Below, one piece after another: positions 51,392 through 59,501 of a stretch of 64,000 bases of DNA. The translations under genes and the position numbers were made by a program. The stretch's first letter is position 1. Every line of letters starts with the position of its first letter. The notes beneath the pieces are model-generated. The model was given only the letters and a program-made list of their open reading frames with translations, searched no databases and had not been told where the DNA came from. The stretch comes from Chroococcidiopsis thermalis PCC 7203 (GTDB lineage: Bacteria; Cyanobacteriota; Cyanobacteriia; Cyanobacteriales; Chroococcidiopsidaceae), in contig NC_019695.1 in assembly GCF_000317125.1 (NCBI RefSeq), forward strand, positions 5,568,336-5,632,335, given 5' to 3'.

Positions 51392-51940
51392 ATGCTGCAA
51401 TACTCAGTTCACCCAGCTCCTAGATTCATTCGCACTCATTTAAATCGGCTTTTACCGAGTTGGTCGTTGCCAGTTTTATCTGTGGTTGTAGTTTTACAAC
51501 TGTGTCAATTTGCTTTCTTGGAACGGACAGTTGAGACAGAAATCTATAAGAACGAATTTCGGCAACAATTTCTAGAATTTGGCAGCCAAATCATTGCCCA
51601 ACTGGGAACAATGGGATACTTAGCAGATATGTTCGACCCGCGCACTGGTTTCCCTATGACTTCTCCTCCCGGTCAAGTGCGGTTGAGCGATGTGAAAGTT
51701 GTCGGCGCTACCCTGGGCTATACAATCGATCGTAGCGGTCAGTGTGCCGCGATCGTCCATCCAACTTGGGGAAAAGCAGTTTATCCTTCTACGCTTGTCT
51801 CATCTGCCCAACCAGATGTAGTTGCAGAAATCGTGGCTAACATAGCAGCTAATAGCACGCACTACGATATTCAACCCGTAGCAGGATCGAGCGATCCAAC
51901 CGTAGAGGGGCAATCTTTTCCAAATATAAAGTCAGTATAA
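51392..51940 (+). CDS. MMADHC-like protein (methylmalonic aciduria type D family)
   Basis: 182 residues. From memory of the cyanobacterial family, the start M-L-Q-Y-S-V-H-P-A-P-R-F-I-R-x-H-L, the V-V-V-L-Q-L-C-Q-F strand, F-D-P-R-T-G-F-P-M-x-S-P-P-G-Q, G-Y-x-I-D-R-S-G-Q-C and H-P-x-W-G-K-A-V-Y-P-S-T-L identify it as a relative of human MMADHC, which with MMACHC routes cobalamin to its enzymes. The fold is a degraded nitroreductase. A cobalamin role in this organism is inferred; cobalamin synthesis genes are present at 24.5-31.5 kb. It starts 8 bases after the hydrolase. Confidence 0.65.
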   Translation: MLQYSVHPAPRFIRTHLNRLLPSWSLPVLSVVVVLQLCQFAFLERTVETEIYKNEFRQQFLEFGSQIIAQLGTMGYLADMFDPRTGFPMTSPPGQVRLSDVKVVGATLGYTIDRSGQCAAIVHPTWGKAVYPSTLVSSAQPDVVAEIVANIAANSTHYDIQPVAGSSDPTVEGQSFPNIKSV

Positions 51941-51958
51941 GAGAGCCAATATAAGAGC

Positions 51959-52795
51959 GTGCATCTGCGATCGCAGCTTGAGAAAAAATTTATGAAAGCA
52001 TCCACACAAGGTTCTGGTAAAGAAATTGTACTGCCTTTGGCAACACTATTTGCTATCTTGGCGACTCTCAGCGTTAACGTCTTGTCAAATTTCTTTCCAG
52101 TTCGAGGATTAAATATTGGTGAAATTGCCAATACCATCCTTCAAGGCGTGCAAATTACGCCAGCAAATTATGCCTTTGCTATTTGGGGATTAATTTATCT
52201 CGGATTAATTGCCTATGGCGTTTATCAGTTTCTTCCAGCACAGCGCCAAAATTCAACTCTGCATCGAGTTGATGTCTTACTAATTATTGCTTGTCTAGCT
52301 CAAATTGCTTGGGTATATCTCTTCACGCTACAGCTATTTTGGCTTTCAGTAATAGCAATGCTAGCAATTCTAATTTCCTTAATTGGAGCTTACTTGCAAT
52401 TAGAAATTGGCAAAAGAGTATCGCGAGAATTCAAATGGCTGGTACACGTACCATTTAGTATTTATTTAGGTTGGATTTCTGTAGCAACGATTGTTAATAT
52501 TGCCTCTGCTCTGTATATTTCTAATTGGGATGGTTGGGGCATAAGCTCTCTAGGATGGACTGTCATTATGCTACTTATTGGTGCAGCGATCGCCTCTGTA
52601 GTTGCAATTCAACGGGCAGATATTGCCTTTACGTTGGTATTTGTTTGGGCGTATGTGGCGATCGCAGTTCGTCATTTATCTCTCAATAATCCTGTCATTT
52701 CAATAACCGCAGTAGTAGCAGCGATCGTACTTGCAGTTTTGCTAGTGTACGGCACAATACAGCGGAAGAATTTAAAAGTGAGTCGTAATGAATAA
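51959..52795 (+). CDS. TspO/MBR-related membrane protein
   Basis: 278 residues from GTG 51959 (ATG 51992 is an alternative). About seven hydrophobic spans. The block I-T-P-A-N-Y-A-F-A-I-W-G-L-I-Y near residue 62 and W-x-x-S-I-A-N... style spans match the large, tryptophan-rich TspO relatives found in cyanobacteria and algae, which are longer than the five-helix TspO. TspO binds tetrapyrroles or cholesterol; for this long type the ligand is unknown. It begins 18 bases after the MMADHC-like gene. Confidence 0.75.
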   Translation: MHLRSQLEKKFMKASTQGSGKEIVLPLATLFAILATLSVNVLSNFFPVRGLNIGEIANTILQGVQITPANYAFAIWGLIYLGLIAYGVYQFLPAQRQNSTLHRVDVLLIIACLAQIAWVYLFTLQLFWLSVIAMLAILISLIGAYLQLEIGKRVSREFKWLVHVPFSIYLGWISVATIVNIASALYISNWDGWGISSLGWTVIMLLIGAAIASVVAIQRADIAFTLVFVWAYVAIAVRHLSLNNPVISITAVVAAIVLAVLLVYGTIQRKNLKVSRNE

Positions 52796-52866
52796 TTGGT
52801 CATTAGTTGATGACGGCAGGTATTTTCACCCTCCACGCACCACACACCACTCATCACTGATAACTA

Positions 52867-54624
52867 TCAAAACGGAGTCTCTACTTGTAGAGAAATACTT
52901 TTCCCTAAGTGGGGATGCTCGAAACAAAGTTCTCTCGCGTGTAAGCATAAACGCTCTACTTGGGCGCGACAACCGTACAATCGATCGCCCAAAATGGGTA
53001 TTCCTAAACCTCTAGGATCGGCAGCATGAACCCTAAGCTGATGCGTTCGTCCTGTTAACGGAAAAAACTGAATTCGCGTGGAATTCTCCAATTTTGTGAT
53101 GACTTGGAATTCCGTTAAGCTAGGTTTTCCCCGTGCATCAATTTTCTGATAAGGGCGATCGCTAGGATCGCCCCAAAGTGGCAGTTGAATCGTACCGCTT
53201 TCTTGCGTCACGCATCCGGCAAGTACCGCTTCATAAACTTTACGCACTCGCCGCTGTTGAAATTGCTGGCTCAGATGACGATAAGAGGCGCGATCGCGAG
53301 TCAGTAGCAAAATACCTGACGTTTCTAGATCGAGGCGATGTGGAGCTGCGATCGCCATGCCATCGGGCAGTAAGTGACGTAAACGAGACACGACGCTATC
53401 ATAGCGATCGCTACAACGACCGGGAACGGAGAGCAGTCCTGGCGGTTTATTCACAGCAATCAGCCACTCGTCTTCATAAAGAATAGATTTCTTAGTTTGG
53501 ATGCACAGATTTTGGAGATCCCCCTTAGTCCCCCTTAAAAAGGGGGAAACAAAATCGTTCTTAGCCCCCTTTATTAAGGGGGGTTGGGGGGATCTGATTG
53601 CCCCCCTTTGTAAGGGGGGTTGGGGGGATCTCTGCTGTAAACCTGACAATAAAAACCCCATCAACGGCTGACAGCGTTCCGTACAGGCTCCATAGAACTC
53701 CCCCTGCACTTTTTCGCCATTAGTCGAAGGCGATCCCCACCAAAACTCCGCCATTGCCAGTGGCTTCAAGTTATGAGTTGCCGCATAATGCAACAACTTT
53801 GGCGCACAACAAGCCCCAGTTCCAGTAGGTAGCGAACCCGCCATCAACTGCTGTAGTGGTAGAGACTCCCCTGCGAAATTGCTCAACCTATAGCTAGCGT
53901 GCATCAGTGCTTGCAGCTGCCTAGATAAACTTTTCCGCTGTTGTTTCAACTCGTGCGTTCTTTTATCTGCTTGCTCGATCGCCTGTTGGAGCGGTTGTAA
54001 CAGACAATCTCGTTGACGCTTAAACAGCTTGCGATCGATCCCATCCTGACGACTTTGTTCGTCTAGTTGTGCTAATGCCTCTACTAAAGTATGACCCGTG
54101 AGGGTATTTTGGCATACCTGGCGCTGAAATTGTCGCTGTTGCTTGCGATCGCGATGTAGGATTGTCAGTTGCTGCCAGCGCGTTTCAAAATCCTGCACTA
54201 ACGTTGCATACTTTTGTTGCTCTGGGATTTGTTGCAAGGCAATTAGCTCTTGTTTCATTGCTGCTAACATATCCAGGGTACGGGCTTCTTCTAAAGCCAG
54301 CTCTTTGCCCTCGATCGCCCCCACCCAACCTGCAACCGTGCTACAACCATGCAAAAGCCCAGAAAATGCTTTCAGCACTCGCCGTTCCCCAGCAGCAGTC
54401 TCGACGAGCAACACGCCATACATTTTCCCCTCATGGGAATACCGCGCGTTAGTAGCAAGCTGTTGCATCAACCCAATTGCGATCGCTTCTACAAAAGGAG
54501 TGCGGGGTAGTCTTAGTAGTTTACCCGCGTGAGGACAATAACCCTCATACCAATAACTGACAGGTGAGTCACCAACAACGCACTCTGAGCTAATAAAATC
54601 TGTTAGTAAATAAAGGGTCATCAT
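52867..54624 (-). CDS. RluA-type pseudouridine synthase with long N-terminal extension
   Basis: 585 residues from ATG 54624 (or 54621); the frame to 54801 is read through repeats. The catalytic domain (about residues 350-585) has V-N-K-P-P-G-L-L-S-V-P-G, the R-L-D motif A-P-H-R-L-D-L-E-T-S-G with the catalytic Asp, R-K-V-Y-E-A-V-L and G-R-T-H-Q-L-R-V-H. The N-terminal 290 residues contain a coiled coil (about 130-220) and a Cys-rich stretch G-A-C-C-A-P...Y-G-A-C-T-E-R-C, as in long RluA relatives. Between the parts, about 40 residues are read from C/G-rich repeats at 53513-53640. Confidence 0.88.
   Translation of the reverse strand: MMTLYLLTDFISSECVVGDSPVSYWYEGYCPHAGKLLRLPRTPFVEAIAIGLMQQLATNARYSHEGKMYGVLLVETAAGERRVLKAFSGLLHGCSTVAGWVGAIEGKELALEEARTLDMLAAMKQELIALQQIPEQQKYATLVQDFETRWQQLTILHRDRKQQRQFQRQVCQNTLTGHTLVEALAQLDEQSRQDGIDRKLFKRQRDCLLQPLQQAIEQADKRTHELKQQRKSLSRQLQALMHASYRLSNFAGESLPLQQLMAGSLPTGTGACCAPKLLHYAATHNLKPLAMAEFWWGSPSTNGEKVQGEFYGACTERCQPLMGFLLSGLQQRSPQPPLQRGAIRSPQPPLIKGAKNDFVSPFLRGTKGDLQNLCIQTKKSILYEDEWLIAVNKPPGLLSVPGRCSDRYDSVVSRLRHLLPDGMAIAAPHRLDLETSGILLLTRDRASYRHLSQQFQQRRVRKVYEAVLAGCVTQESGTIQLPLWGDPSDRPYQKIDARGKPSLTEFQVITKLENSTRIQFFPLTGRTHQLRVHAADPRGLGIPILGDRLYGCRAQVERLCLHARELCFEHPHLGKSISLQVETPF
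53513..53640. repeat. C/G-rich repeat cluster inside the RluA-type gene
   Basis: Three blocks of the type GATCCCCC...CCCCCTT-(N)-AAGGGGG, each able to form a hairpin. They are in frame and code S-P-Q-P-P-L-type segments between the N-terminal and catalytic domains. A single block lies after argB (14384). Confidence 0.9.
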
Positions 54625-54700
54625 TTTGGTAGTTGGTAATTGGTAGTTGATGGTTGCCTGATAACTGATATCGCGATTCTCATTATGATGCGATACATTC

Positions 54701-54728
54701 GTAGGGGCGCACAGCTGTGCGCCCCTAC
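54701..54728. repeat. Perfect 28-bp palindrome
   Basis: GTAGGGGCGCACAG and its exact reverse complement. It sits in the divergent spacer between the RluA-type gene and the cytochrome b gene and shares the GTAGGGGCG end with the composite elements at 26553 and 49821. Confidence 0.93.
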
Positions 54729-54776
54729 AGATCTTGTATTTCATCCAATTGAAAAAGGCTCTAACTGATAACTGAT

Positions 54777-55361
54777 ATGAAATTTCCGTCTCGACTCCCA
54801 AGACAAGCGATCGCCGCCAAAATTTTTCATTGGGTAAATATTGTTAGTTTATTCATTATGCTGACCAGCGGACTGCAAATCTACAATGCTAACCCCGTAT
54901 TTGGCGGGCGTGCTGGCTGGCATATTCCACCAATTTTTGCCCTTGGAGGGTGGCTGGCTGGTGGTAGACACTGGCATTTTGCTGCAATGTGGCTGTTTTC
55001 GCTCAACTTGGTGTTTTATGGGGTTTATATCCTCGTTTCCCGTCGTTGGAAACATCGATTTGTCAGCGATAAAGACATCAAAGCACTGAAATTGAGTCAA
55101 AACCAAAAGCGTCGTGCTTATGCATGGCATCGGATCGCTTACACGGCGATCGTTCCCATTTTATTACTTGCCATATTTAGCGGCTTGGGTATGTACAAAC
55201 CCGCTCAATTCCCCTGGATTGTCGATTGTTTTGGCGATTGGCAAGCATTGCGAATCGTTCACTTCGCTACCGTCCCAATCGTGATTATCTTTGCCACAAT
55301 CCACGCCTTACTAGGACGAAAAGTCGGAGGCGATCGCCTTTTGGAATCGATGTTTTGGTAA
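54777..55361 (+). CDS. Di-heme-type cytochrome b membrane protein
   Basis: 194 residues with four hydrophobic spans: I-V-S-L-F-I-M-L-T-S-G-L-Q-I, M-W-L-F-S-L-N-L-V-F-Y-G-V-Y-I-L, A-Y-T-A-I-V-P-I-L-L-L-A-I-F-S-G-L and F-A-T-V-P-I-V-I-I-F-A-T-I-H-A-L-L. His residues in K-I-F-H-W, R-H-W-H-F, A-W-H-R and V-H-F-A-T/I-H-A-L are placed as heme ligands in the cytochrome b561/Ni-Fe hydrogenase cytochrome group. It probably anchors and serves the molybdoenzyme encoded next (16-base gap). CTGATAA repeats form its ribosome-binding region. Confidence 0.88.
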   Translation: MKFPSRLPRQAIAAKIFHWVNIVSLFIMLTSGLQIYNANPVFGGRAGWHIPPIFALGGWLAGGRHWHFAAMWLFSLNLVFYGVYILVSRRWKHRFVSDKDIKALKLSQNQKRRAYAWHRIAYTAIVPILLLAIFSGLGMYKPAQFPWIVDCFGDWQALRIVHFATVPIVIIFATIHALLGRKVGGDRLLESMFW

Positions 55362-55377
55362 GCTTATCTATAACAAT

Positions 55378-56100
55378 ATGAATCAGATTCAAATCCCTCG
55401 CCAAAGACTATTACGTCGTCACTTTCTAAAACTTTCTGGGCTTTCCAGCGTCAGTTTATTATTAGGTGGATGTGGCACGCCTTTATTTGAAGATATAGTC
55501 GGTAAAGTCTCCGAACCATTGAACCAAAAAGTTGAAACTTTAATTTTCAATCCTGAAAAACTCGCACCAGAATTTCCAGTCAGCGAGATCGAACCAGAAG
55601 CATTAATTGTTAACTCATTTAACTTTACTCCAAAAATCGATCCAACCAAATTTCGTCTGGTTGTCGATGGTGCAGTCAATAAATTCCTCAGCCTCAGCAT
55701 GATAGAAATTCAGCAAATGCCCCTTGCCTCAATGGTGATTCGTCACGTCTGCGTGGAAGGGTGGGCGGCGATCGTGCAGTGGGGTGGAGTTCGATTGCGG
55801 GATATTATTAATCTTGCCCAACCTAAACCCGAGGCAAAATACGTTTACTTTAAATCCGCTGACGGCTACTACGAAAGCTGGGATTTAGCATCGTGTCTGC
55901 ACCCACAAACGTTGATGGCATATCAGAAAAACGGGCAACCTTTACCAATAGATAACGGTGCGCCTTTACGTCTCGCCTCGCCAATTAAATTAGGTTACAA
56001 GCAAAGTAAATGGGTCACTAACATCATCCTTAGCGATCGCCTCCTACCCGTCAAAGGCTACTGGGAAGACCAAGGCTATGAATGGTATGCAGGATTGTAA
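55378..56100 (+). CDS. Sulfite oxidase-like molybdopterin oxidoreductase, Tat/lipoprotein
   Basis: 240 residues. Twin-arginine motif R-R-H-F-L-K near residue 13 is followed by a hydrophobic core and a lipobox-like L-G-G-C, so it is exported folded and may be lipid-anchored. The molybdopterin domain has the Mo-ligand Cys in R-H-V-C-V-E-G-W (about residue 122) and downstream D-N-G-A-P-L-R-L and K-Q-S-K-W-V. This is the MsrP/YedY class; with the cytochrome b gene before it, the pair resembles MsrPQ, which repairs oxidised methionines. The substrate is not proven. Confidence 0.9.
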   Translation: MNQIQIPRQRLLRRHFLKLSGLSSVSLLLGGCGTPLFEDIVGKVSEPLNQKVETLIFNPEKLAPEFPVSEIEPEALIVNSFNFTPKIDPTKFRLVVDGAVNKFLSLSMIEIQQMPLASMVIRHVCVEGWAAIVQWGGVRLRDIINLAQPKPEAKYVYFKSADGYYESWDLASCLHPQTLMAYQKNGQPLPIDNGAPLRLASPIKLGYKQSKWVTNIILSDRLLPVKGYWEDQGYEWYAGL

Positions 56101-56193
56101 AAAGTCAAAAGTCAAAAGTTAAAAGTTAAAATTTACAACGACCAATTACCAATTACTGAGATTTTGCAGCAATCTCAACTTGTGTCCAGACCC

Positions 56194-56304
56194 GCCCAGA
56201 AATTAATTTCTGGGCTAATAGCACAAGTCTACTGAAGTAGACTAAAAACTAGTTACAGTCGGATTTATCCGACTTAAGCTATGAGACTGGGATTTGAATC
56301 CCAG
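56194..56304. repeat. Four-hairpin dispersed element
   Basis: Four separate hairpins in 111 bases: a perfect 22-base palindrome (56194-56215), an 8-bp stem (56226-56243), a 7-bp stem (56257-56274) and an 8-bp stem (56287-56304). This looks like a known type of cyanobacterial non-coding repeat (MITE-like), recognised only from its form. AAAAGTC repeats precede it at about 56101-56125. Confidence 0.75.
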
Positions 56305-56378
56305 GCGGACGTTGCAACAACTGCAAGATCTTAGATTACCAATGACCAATTACCAAATCCAAGAGTAAAATCTATGGG

Positions 56379-58817
56379 ATGCAATTCAGCACCTTAATGA
56401 TGAATATTCCTAACTGTACCTGGCAGCGCCCTATCGGTCTGGGCTGGGATAAGCCCTATACTGTCCGTACCGCAAGTAATTTAGATGATGGTCCCTGGCA
56501 CGGTATGCCTTTAGGGGGCTTTGGTGCGGGTTGTATCGGTCGGTCTTCTAGGGGTGATTTTAACGTGTGGCAGGTGGACGGCGGCGAGCATATTTTTCAG
56601 CCGATGCCTGCTTGTCAGTTTAGCGTGTTTGAAAGCGTGTCTGAACGGAGTGCATCTCGTCAGGCTTACGCTTTGTGTACGGAAGCACCTGACGATGGAT
56701 TGCAGAATTGGCAGTGGTATCCATCTAGGGGCGAACAACACGCCCATACAGGCACGTATCATGCGTTGTATCCTCGTAGCTGGTTTGTGTATGAGGGTGT
56801 GTTTCAATCTCAGTTAACCTGCGAACAGTTTTCGCCAATTTGGGCAAATAACTATCAAGAAAGCAGCTATCCAGTGGGTGTATTTGTCTGGACTGCCCAT
56901 AATCCTACTAATGCCCCTATGACTCTGAGTATTATGCTGTCCTGGCAGAATATGACGGGGTGGTTTACCAATGCCAGTAAATCTTCAGAAGTAAAAATTA
57001 GAGATGATGGTAGCCCAGTGTATGAATATAAATCGCGCTGGGGAGAAAGCCAGGGAAATTTTAATCGGTTGGTGGAATCCGAGTATGTGGGATGCGTATT
57101 AGGGCGAGATAATAGCGAGGATGTAGAGGAAGGAGACGGGCAGTGGTGTATTGCTACGGCAAAACAGCCAGGTGTAGAAGTCTTTCATCACACCCGTTGG
57201 AATCCTGTCGGTACGGGAGAAGATATATGGACAAGTTTTGCCCAATCAGGTGCTTTACCCAATATACAAGATGAGACACCAGCTATAGAGGGAGAACAAA
57301 TTGCAGGTGCGATCGCCATTCGTTTTACACTTCAACCAGGAGAAACTCGCACGATTCCCTTTGTCTTAACTTGGGATTTTCCCGTTACGGAATTTGCTGC
57401 TGGGGTCAAATATTATCGTCGCCATACAGATTTTTTCGATCGCACGGGTAAAAATGCTTGGGCGATCGCGCGTACAGCCTTACAAGCATACCAGTCTTGG
57501 CAATCTCAAATTCAAGCTTGGCAGCAACCAATTTTAGATAAAACCGATCTGCCCAATTGGTTCAAAATGGCATTGTTTAACGAACTTTACGATCTTACCA
57601 GTGGTGGGACGCTGTGGAGTGCGGCGACAGAGCGCGATCCGATCGGTCAGTTTGCCATTTTAGAATGTATTGATTATCGCTGGTACGAAAGCCTTGACGT
57701 GCGGCTTTACGGTTCGTTTGCTCTATTAATCTTATTTCCAGAGTTAGAAAAGGCTGTGATGCGTGCTTTTGCACGGGCTATTCCTGCTAGTGACAATCAT
57801 CGTCGCCTCATTGGATATTACCTTACCATCGGGGCAGAAATGCCCCTCGCGCCGCGTAAAGTTGCTGGTGCAACACCTCACGATTTAGGCGCACCCAACG
57901 AACACGTTTGGGAAAAGACAAATTACACGGCATATCAAGATTGCAATTTGTGGAAGGATTTACCCAGCGATTTTGTCTTGCAGGTATATCGAGACTATTT
58001 ACTGACAGGTGCAACTGATGTAGAGTTTTTAGCATCATGTTGGGAGGCGATCGTTCAAGCCCTCAACTATTTGAAAACTTTCGATAAAGATGGCGATGGA
58101 ATTCCTGAAAATTCTGGTGCGCCAGATCAAACTTTTGATGATTGGAAGTTGCAGGGTGTTAGTGCTTATTGTGGGGGATTGTGGTTGGCGGCTTTAGAAG
58201 CGGCGATCGCCATTGGTAAAATTTTACTCAACAATGTAGAGAGGTTACATGTAACGTCTCTACATGTAACCTCTCTACAAGAAACGATCGACACTTATCA
58301 ATCTTGGTTATCGCGATCGCGTCCTATCTACCAAGAAAAACTTTGGAACGGACAATATTATCGCTTGGATAGCAATAGCGGTTCTGATGTCGTAATGGCA
58401 GATCAACTCTGCGGACAATTTTACGCTCGTTTATTAAAACTACCTGACATTGTACCGCAAGAATGTGCTTTATCTGCACTCAAAACTATATACGATGCTT
58501 GCTTTTTGAAATTTCATCAGGGAAAATTTGGGGCGGCGAATGGTTTAAAACCGAATGGTTCTCCTGAAAATCCTAATGCTACCCATCCATTAGAAGTATG
58601 GACGGGAATTAATTTTGGATTGGCGGCTTTTCTCTTGCAAATGGGAATGAAAGCTGAGGCACTACAATTAACAGAAACAGTTGTCAATCAAATTTATGAA
58701 AATGGTTTGCAATTCCGTACTCCAGAGGCAATTACATCTGTTGGTACTTTTCGGGCAAGCTATTATTTGCGCGCAATGGCAATTTGGGCAATTTATGGCG
58801 TGTGGTTTGAGTTTTAG
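56379..58817 (+). CDS. GH116 beta-glucosidase (GBA2-like glucosylceramidase family)
   Basis: 812 residues, family length. The N-terminal beta domain contains G-G-F-G-A-G-C-I-G-R-S-S-R-G-D-F and W-Q-V-D-G-G-E-H. The (alpha/alpha)6 domain carries the expected nucleophile in Y-E-S-L-D-V-R (Glu437) and an acid/base Asp in D-Q-T-F-D-D-W (583-589). Related enzymes hydrolyse glucosylceramide or other beta-glucosides. Residues about 620-633 (E-R-L-H-V-T-S-L-H-V-T-S-L) are read from a palindromic repeat inserted in frame. No signal peptide, so it is cytoplasmic. Substrate in this organism unknown. Confidence 0.92.
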   Translation: MQFSTLMMNIPNCTWQRPIGLGWDKPYTVRTASNLDDGPWHGMPLGGFGAGCIGRSSRGDFNVWQVDGGEHIFQPMPACQFSVFESVSERSASRQAYALCTEAPDDGLQNWQWYPSRGEQHAHTGTYHALYPRSWFVYEGVFQSQLTCEQFSPIWANNYQESSYPVGVFVWTAHNPTNAPMTLSIMLSWQNMTGWFTNASKSSEVKIRDDGSPVYEYKSRWGESQGNFNRLVESEYVGCVLGRDNSEDVEEGDGQWCIATAKQPGVEVFHHTRWNPVGTGEDIWTSFAQSGALPNIQDETPAIEGEQIAGAIAIRFTLQPGETRTIPFVLTWDFPVTEFAAGVKYYRRHTDFFDRTGKNAWAIARTALQAYQSWQSQIQAWQQPILDKTDLPNWFKMALFNELYDLTSGGTLWSAATERDPIGQFAILECIDYRWYESLDVRLYGSFALLILFPELEKAVMRAFARAIPASDNHRRLIGYYLTIGAEMPLAPRKVAGATPHDLGAPNEHVWEKTNYTAYQDCNLWKDLPSDFVLQVYRDYLLTGATDVEFLASCWEAIVQALNYLKTFDKDGDGIPENSGAPDQTFDDWKLQGVSAYCGGLWLAALEAAIAIGKILLNNVERLHVTSLHVTSLQETIDTYQSWLSRSRPIYQEKLWNGQYYRLDSNSGSDVVMADQLCGQFYARLLKLPDIVPQECALSALKTIYDACFLKFHQGKFGAANGLKPNGSPENPNATHPLEVWTGINFGLAAFLLQMGMKAEALQLTETVVNQIYENGLQFRTPEAITSVGTFRASYYLRAMAIWAIYGVWFEF
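58235..58279. repeat. Palindrome inserted in frame in the GH116 gene
   Basis: 19-bp perfect arms (58235-58253 and 58261-58279) with a 7-base centre; 45 bases in total, a multiple of three. It belongs to the ACGT-type palindrome family. It adds about 15 codons between two helices of the catalytic domain. Confidence 0.92.
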
Positions 58818-58846
58818 TTATCTAGAAGTTGCTAGTTTTGCTTGTG

Positions 58847-59464
58847 TCAATCGCTTGAATTTATTTGATGTTTTCTTAGCAAATGCTTTTTATCAGTAGT
58901 TGTTGCTGCACGTCCCTGTTGCTTTAACAGCTGAATGGAATACAAGGTAGCAATAACTTGAATCGTTCCCATTGTGATAAATAAAGTATTGAAAGACAAC
59001 CAATTAACAATCACTCCCCCAAGCACTACAGCAAGACCAGTCATGACTTTTGATTGTCCGTCAGCCAAGCCCCAAATTTGCCCTGCCTTTCCTCTATCTT
59101 CATATTGTGCATATAAAGCATTCCAGGTAGGAGTTGCTAAAGCAGAAGCTATTCCCAACCCTACTTGAACGACAAACAAACTTAGTTGAGAAGATACGAA
59201 TAGATAGCAAAATGTGAAAATGGCATTTAAAGCATAGCCAATTATCATGAGTTTGGCTTTGCTTATATTGCGGTCTGATAGCCTTCCAACTAGGATGGTA
59301 AAAATTCCTGTAGCAACTAGATATGTAGCCCAAATTCCGCTAATATCAAGAATATTACCTCCAATTTTTTGAGTGAATAAACCAAAAATCGGAGCAAACA
59401 TTCCTTCGCCTAAGTACCAAATATTACTACTGTAAAGTAGGATTTTGAGATTTTTTTGTAGCAT
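58847..59464 (-). CDS. Half-size MFS-type transporter
   Basis: 205 residues from ATG 59464. Six hydrophobic spans and a G-R-L-S-D-R-N motif after the second span, which is the MFS loop 2-3 signature (G-x-L-x-D-R). A full MFS protein has 12 spans, so this corresponds to one half. The C-terminus ends in a charged tail without sign of abrupt truncation. Six-span MFS-type proteins exist in nature, so it may work as a dimer, or it may be a decayed gene. It follows the SET gene on the same strand (37-base gap). Confidence 0.75.
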   Translation of the reverse strand: MLQKNLKILLYSSNIWYLGEGMFAPIFGLFTQKIGGNILDISGIWATYLVATGIFTILVGRLSDRNISKAKLMIIGYALNAIFTFCYLFVSSQLSLFVVQVGLGIASALATPTWNALYAQYEDRGKAGQIWGLADGQSKVMTGLAVVLGGVIVNWLSFNTLFITMGTIQVIATLYSIQLLKQQGRAATTTDKKHLLRKHQINSSD

Positions 59465-59501
59465 AGAAAACACAACAATGACTTAATGAACTGGATATAT
59501 T

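Noticed and set aside
56281-56310. Sequence like a tRNA T-arm (GGGATTTGAATCCC)
   Set aside because: It is one hairpin of the four-hairpin element; no acceptor, D-arm or anticodon arm can be placed around it.
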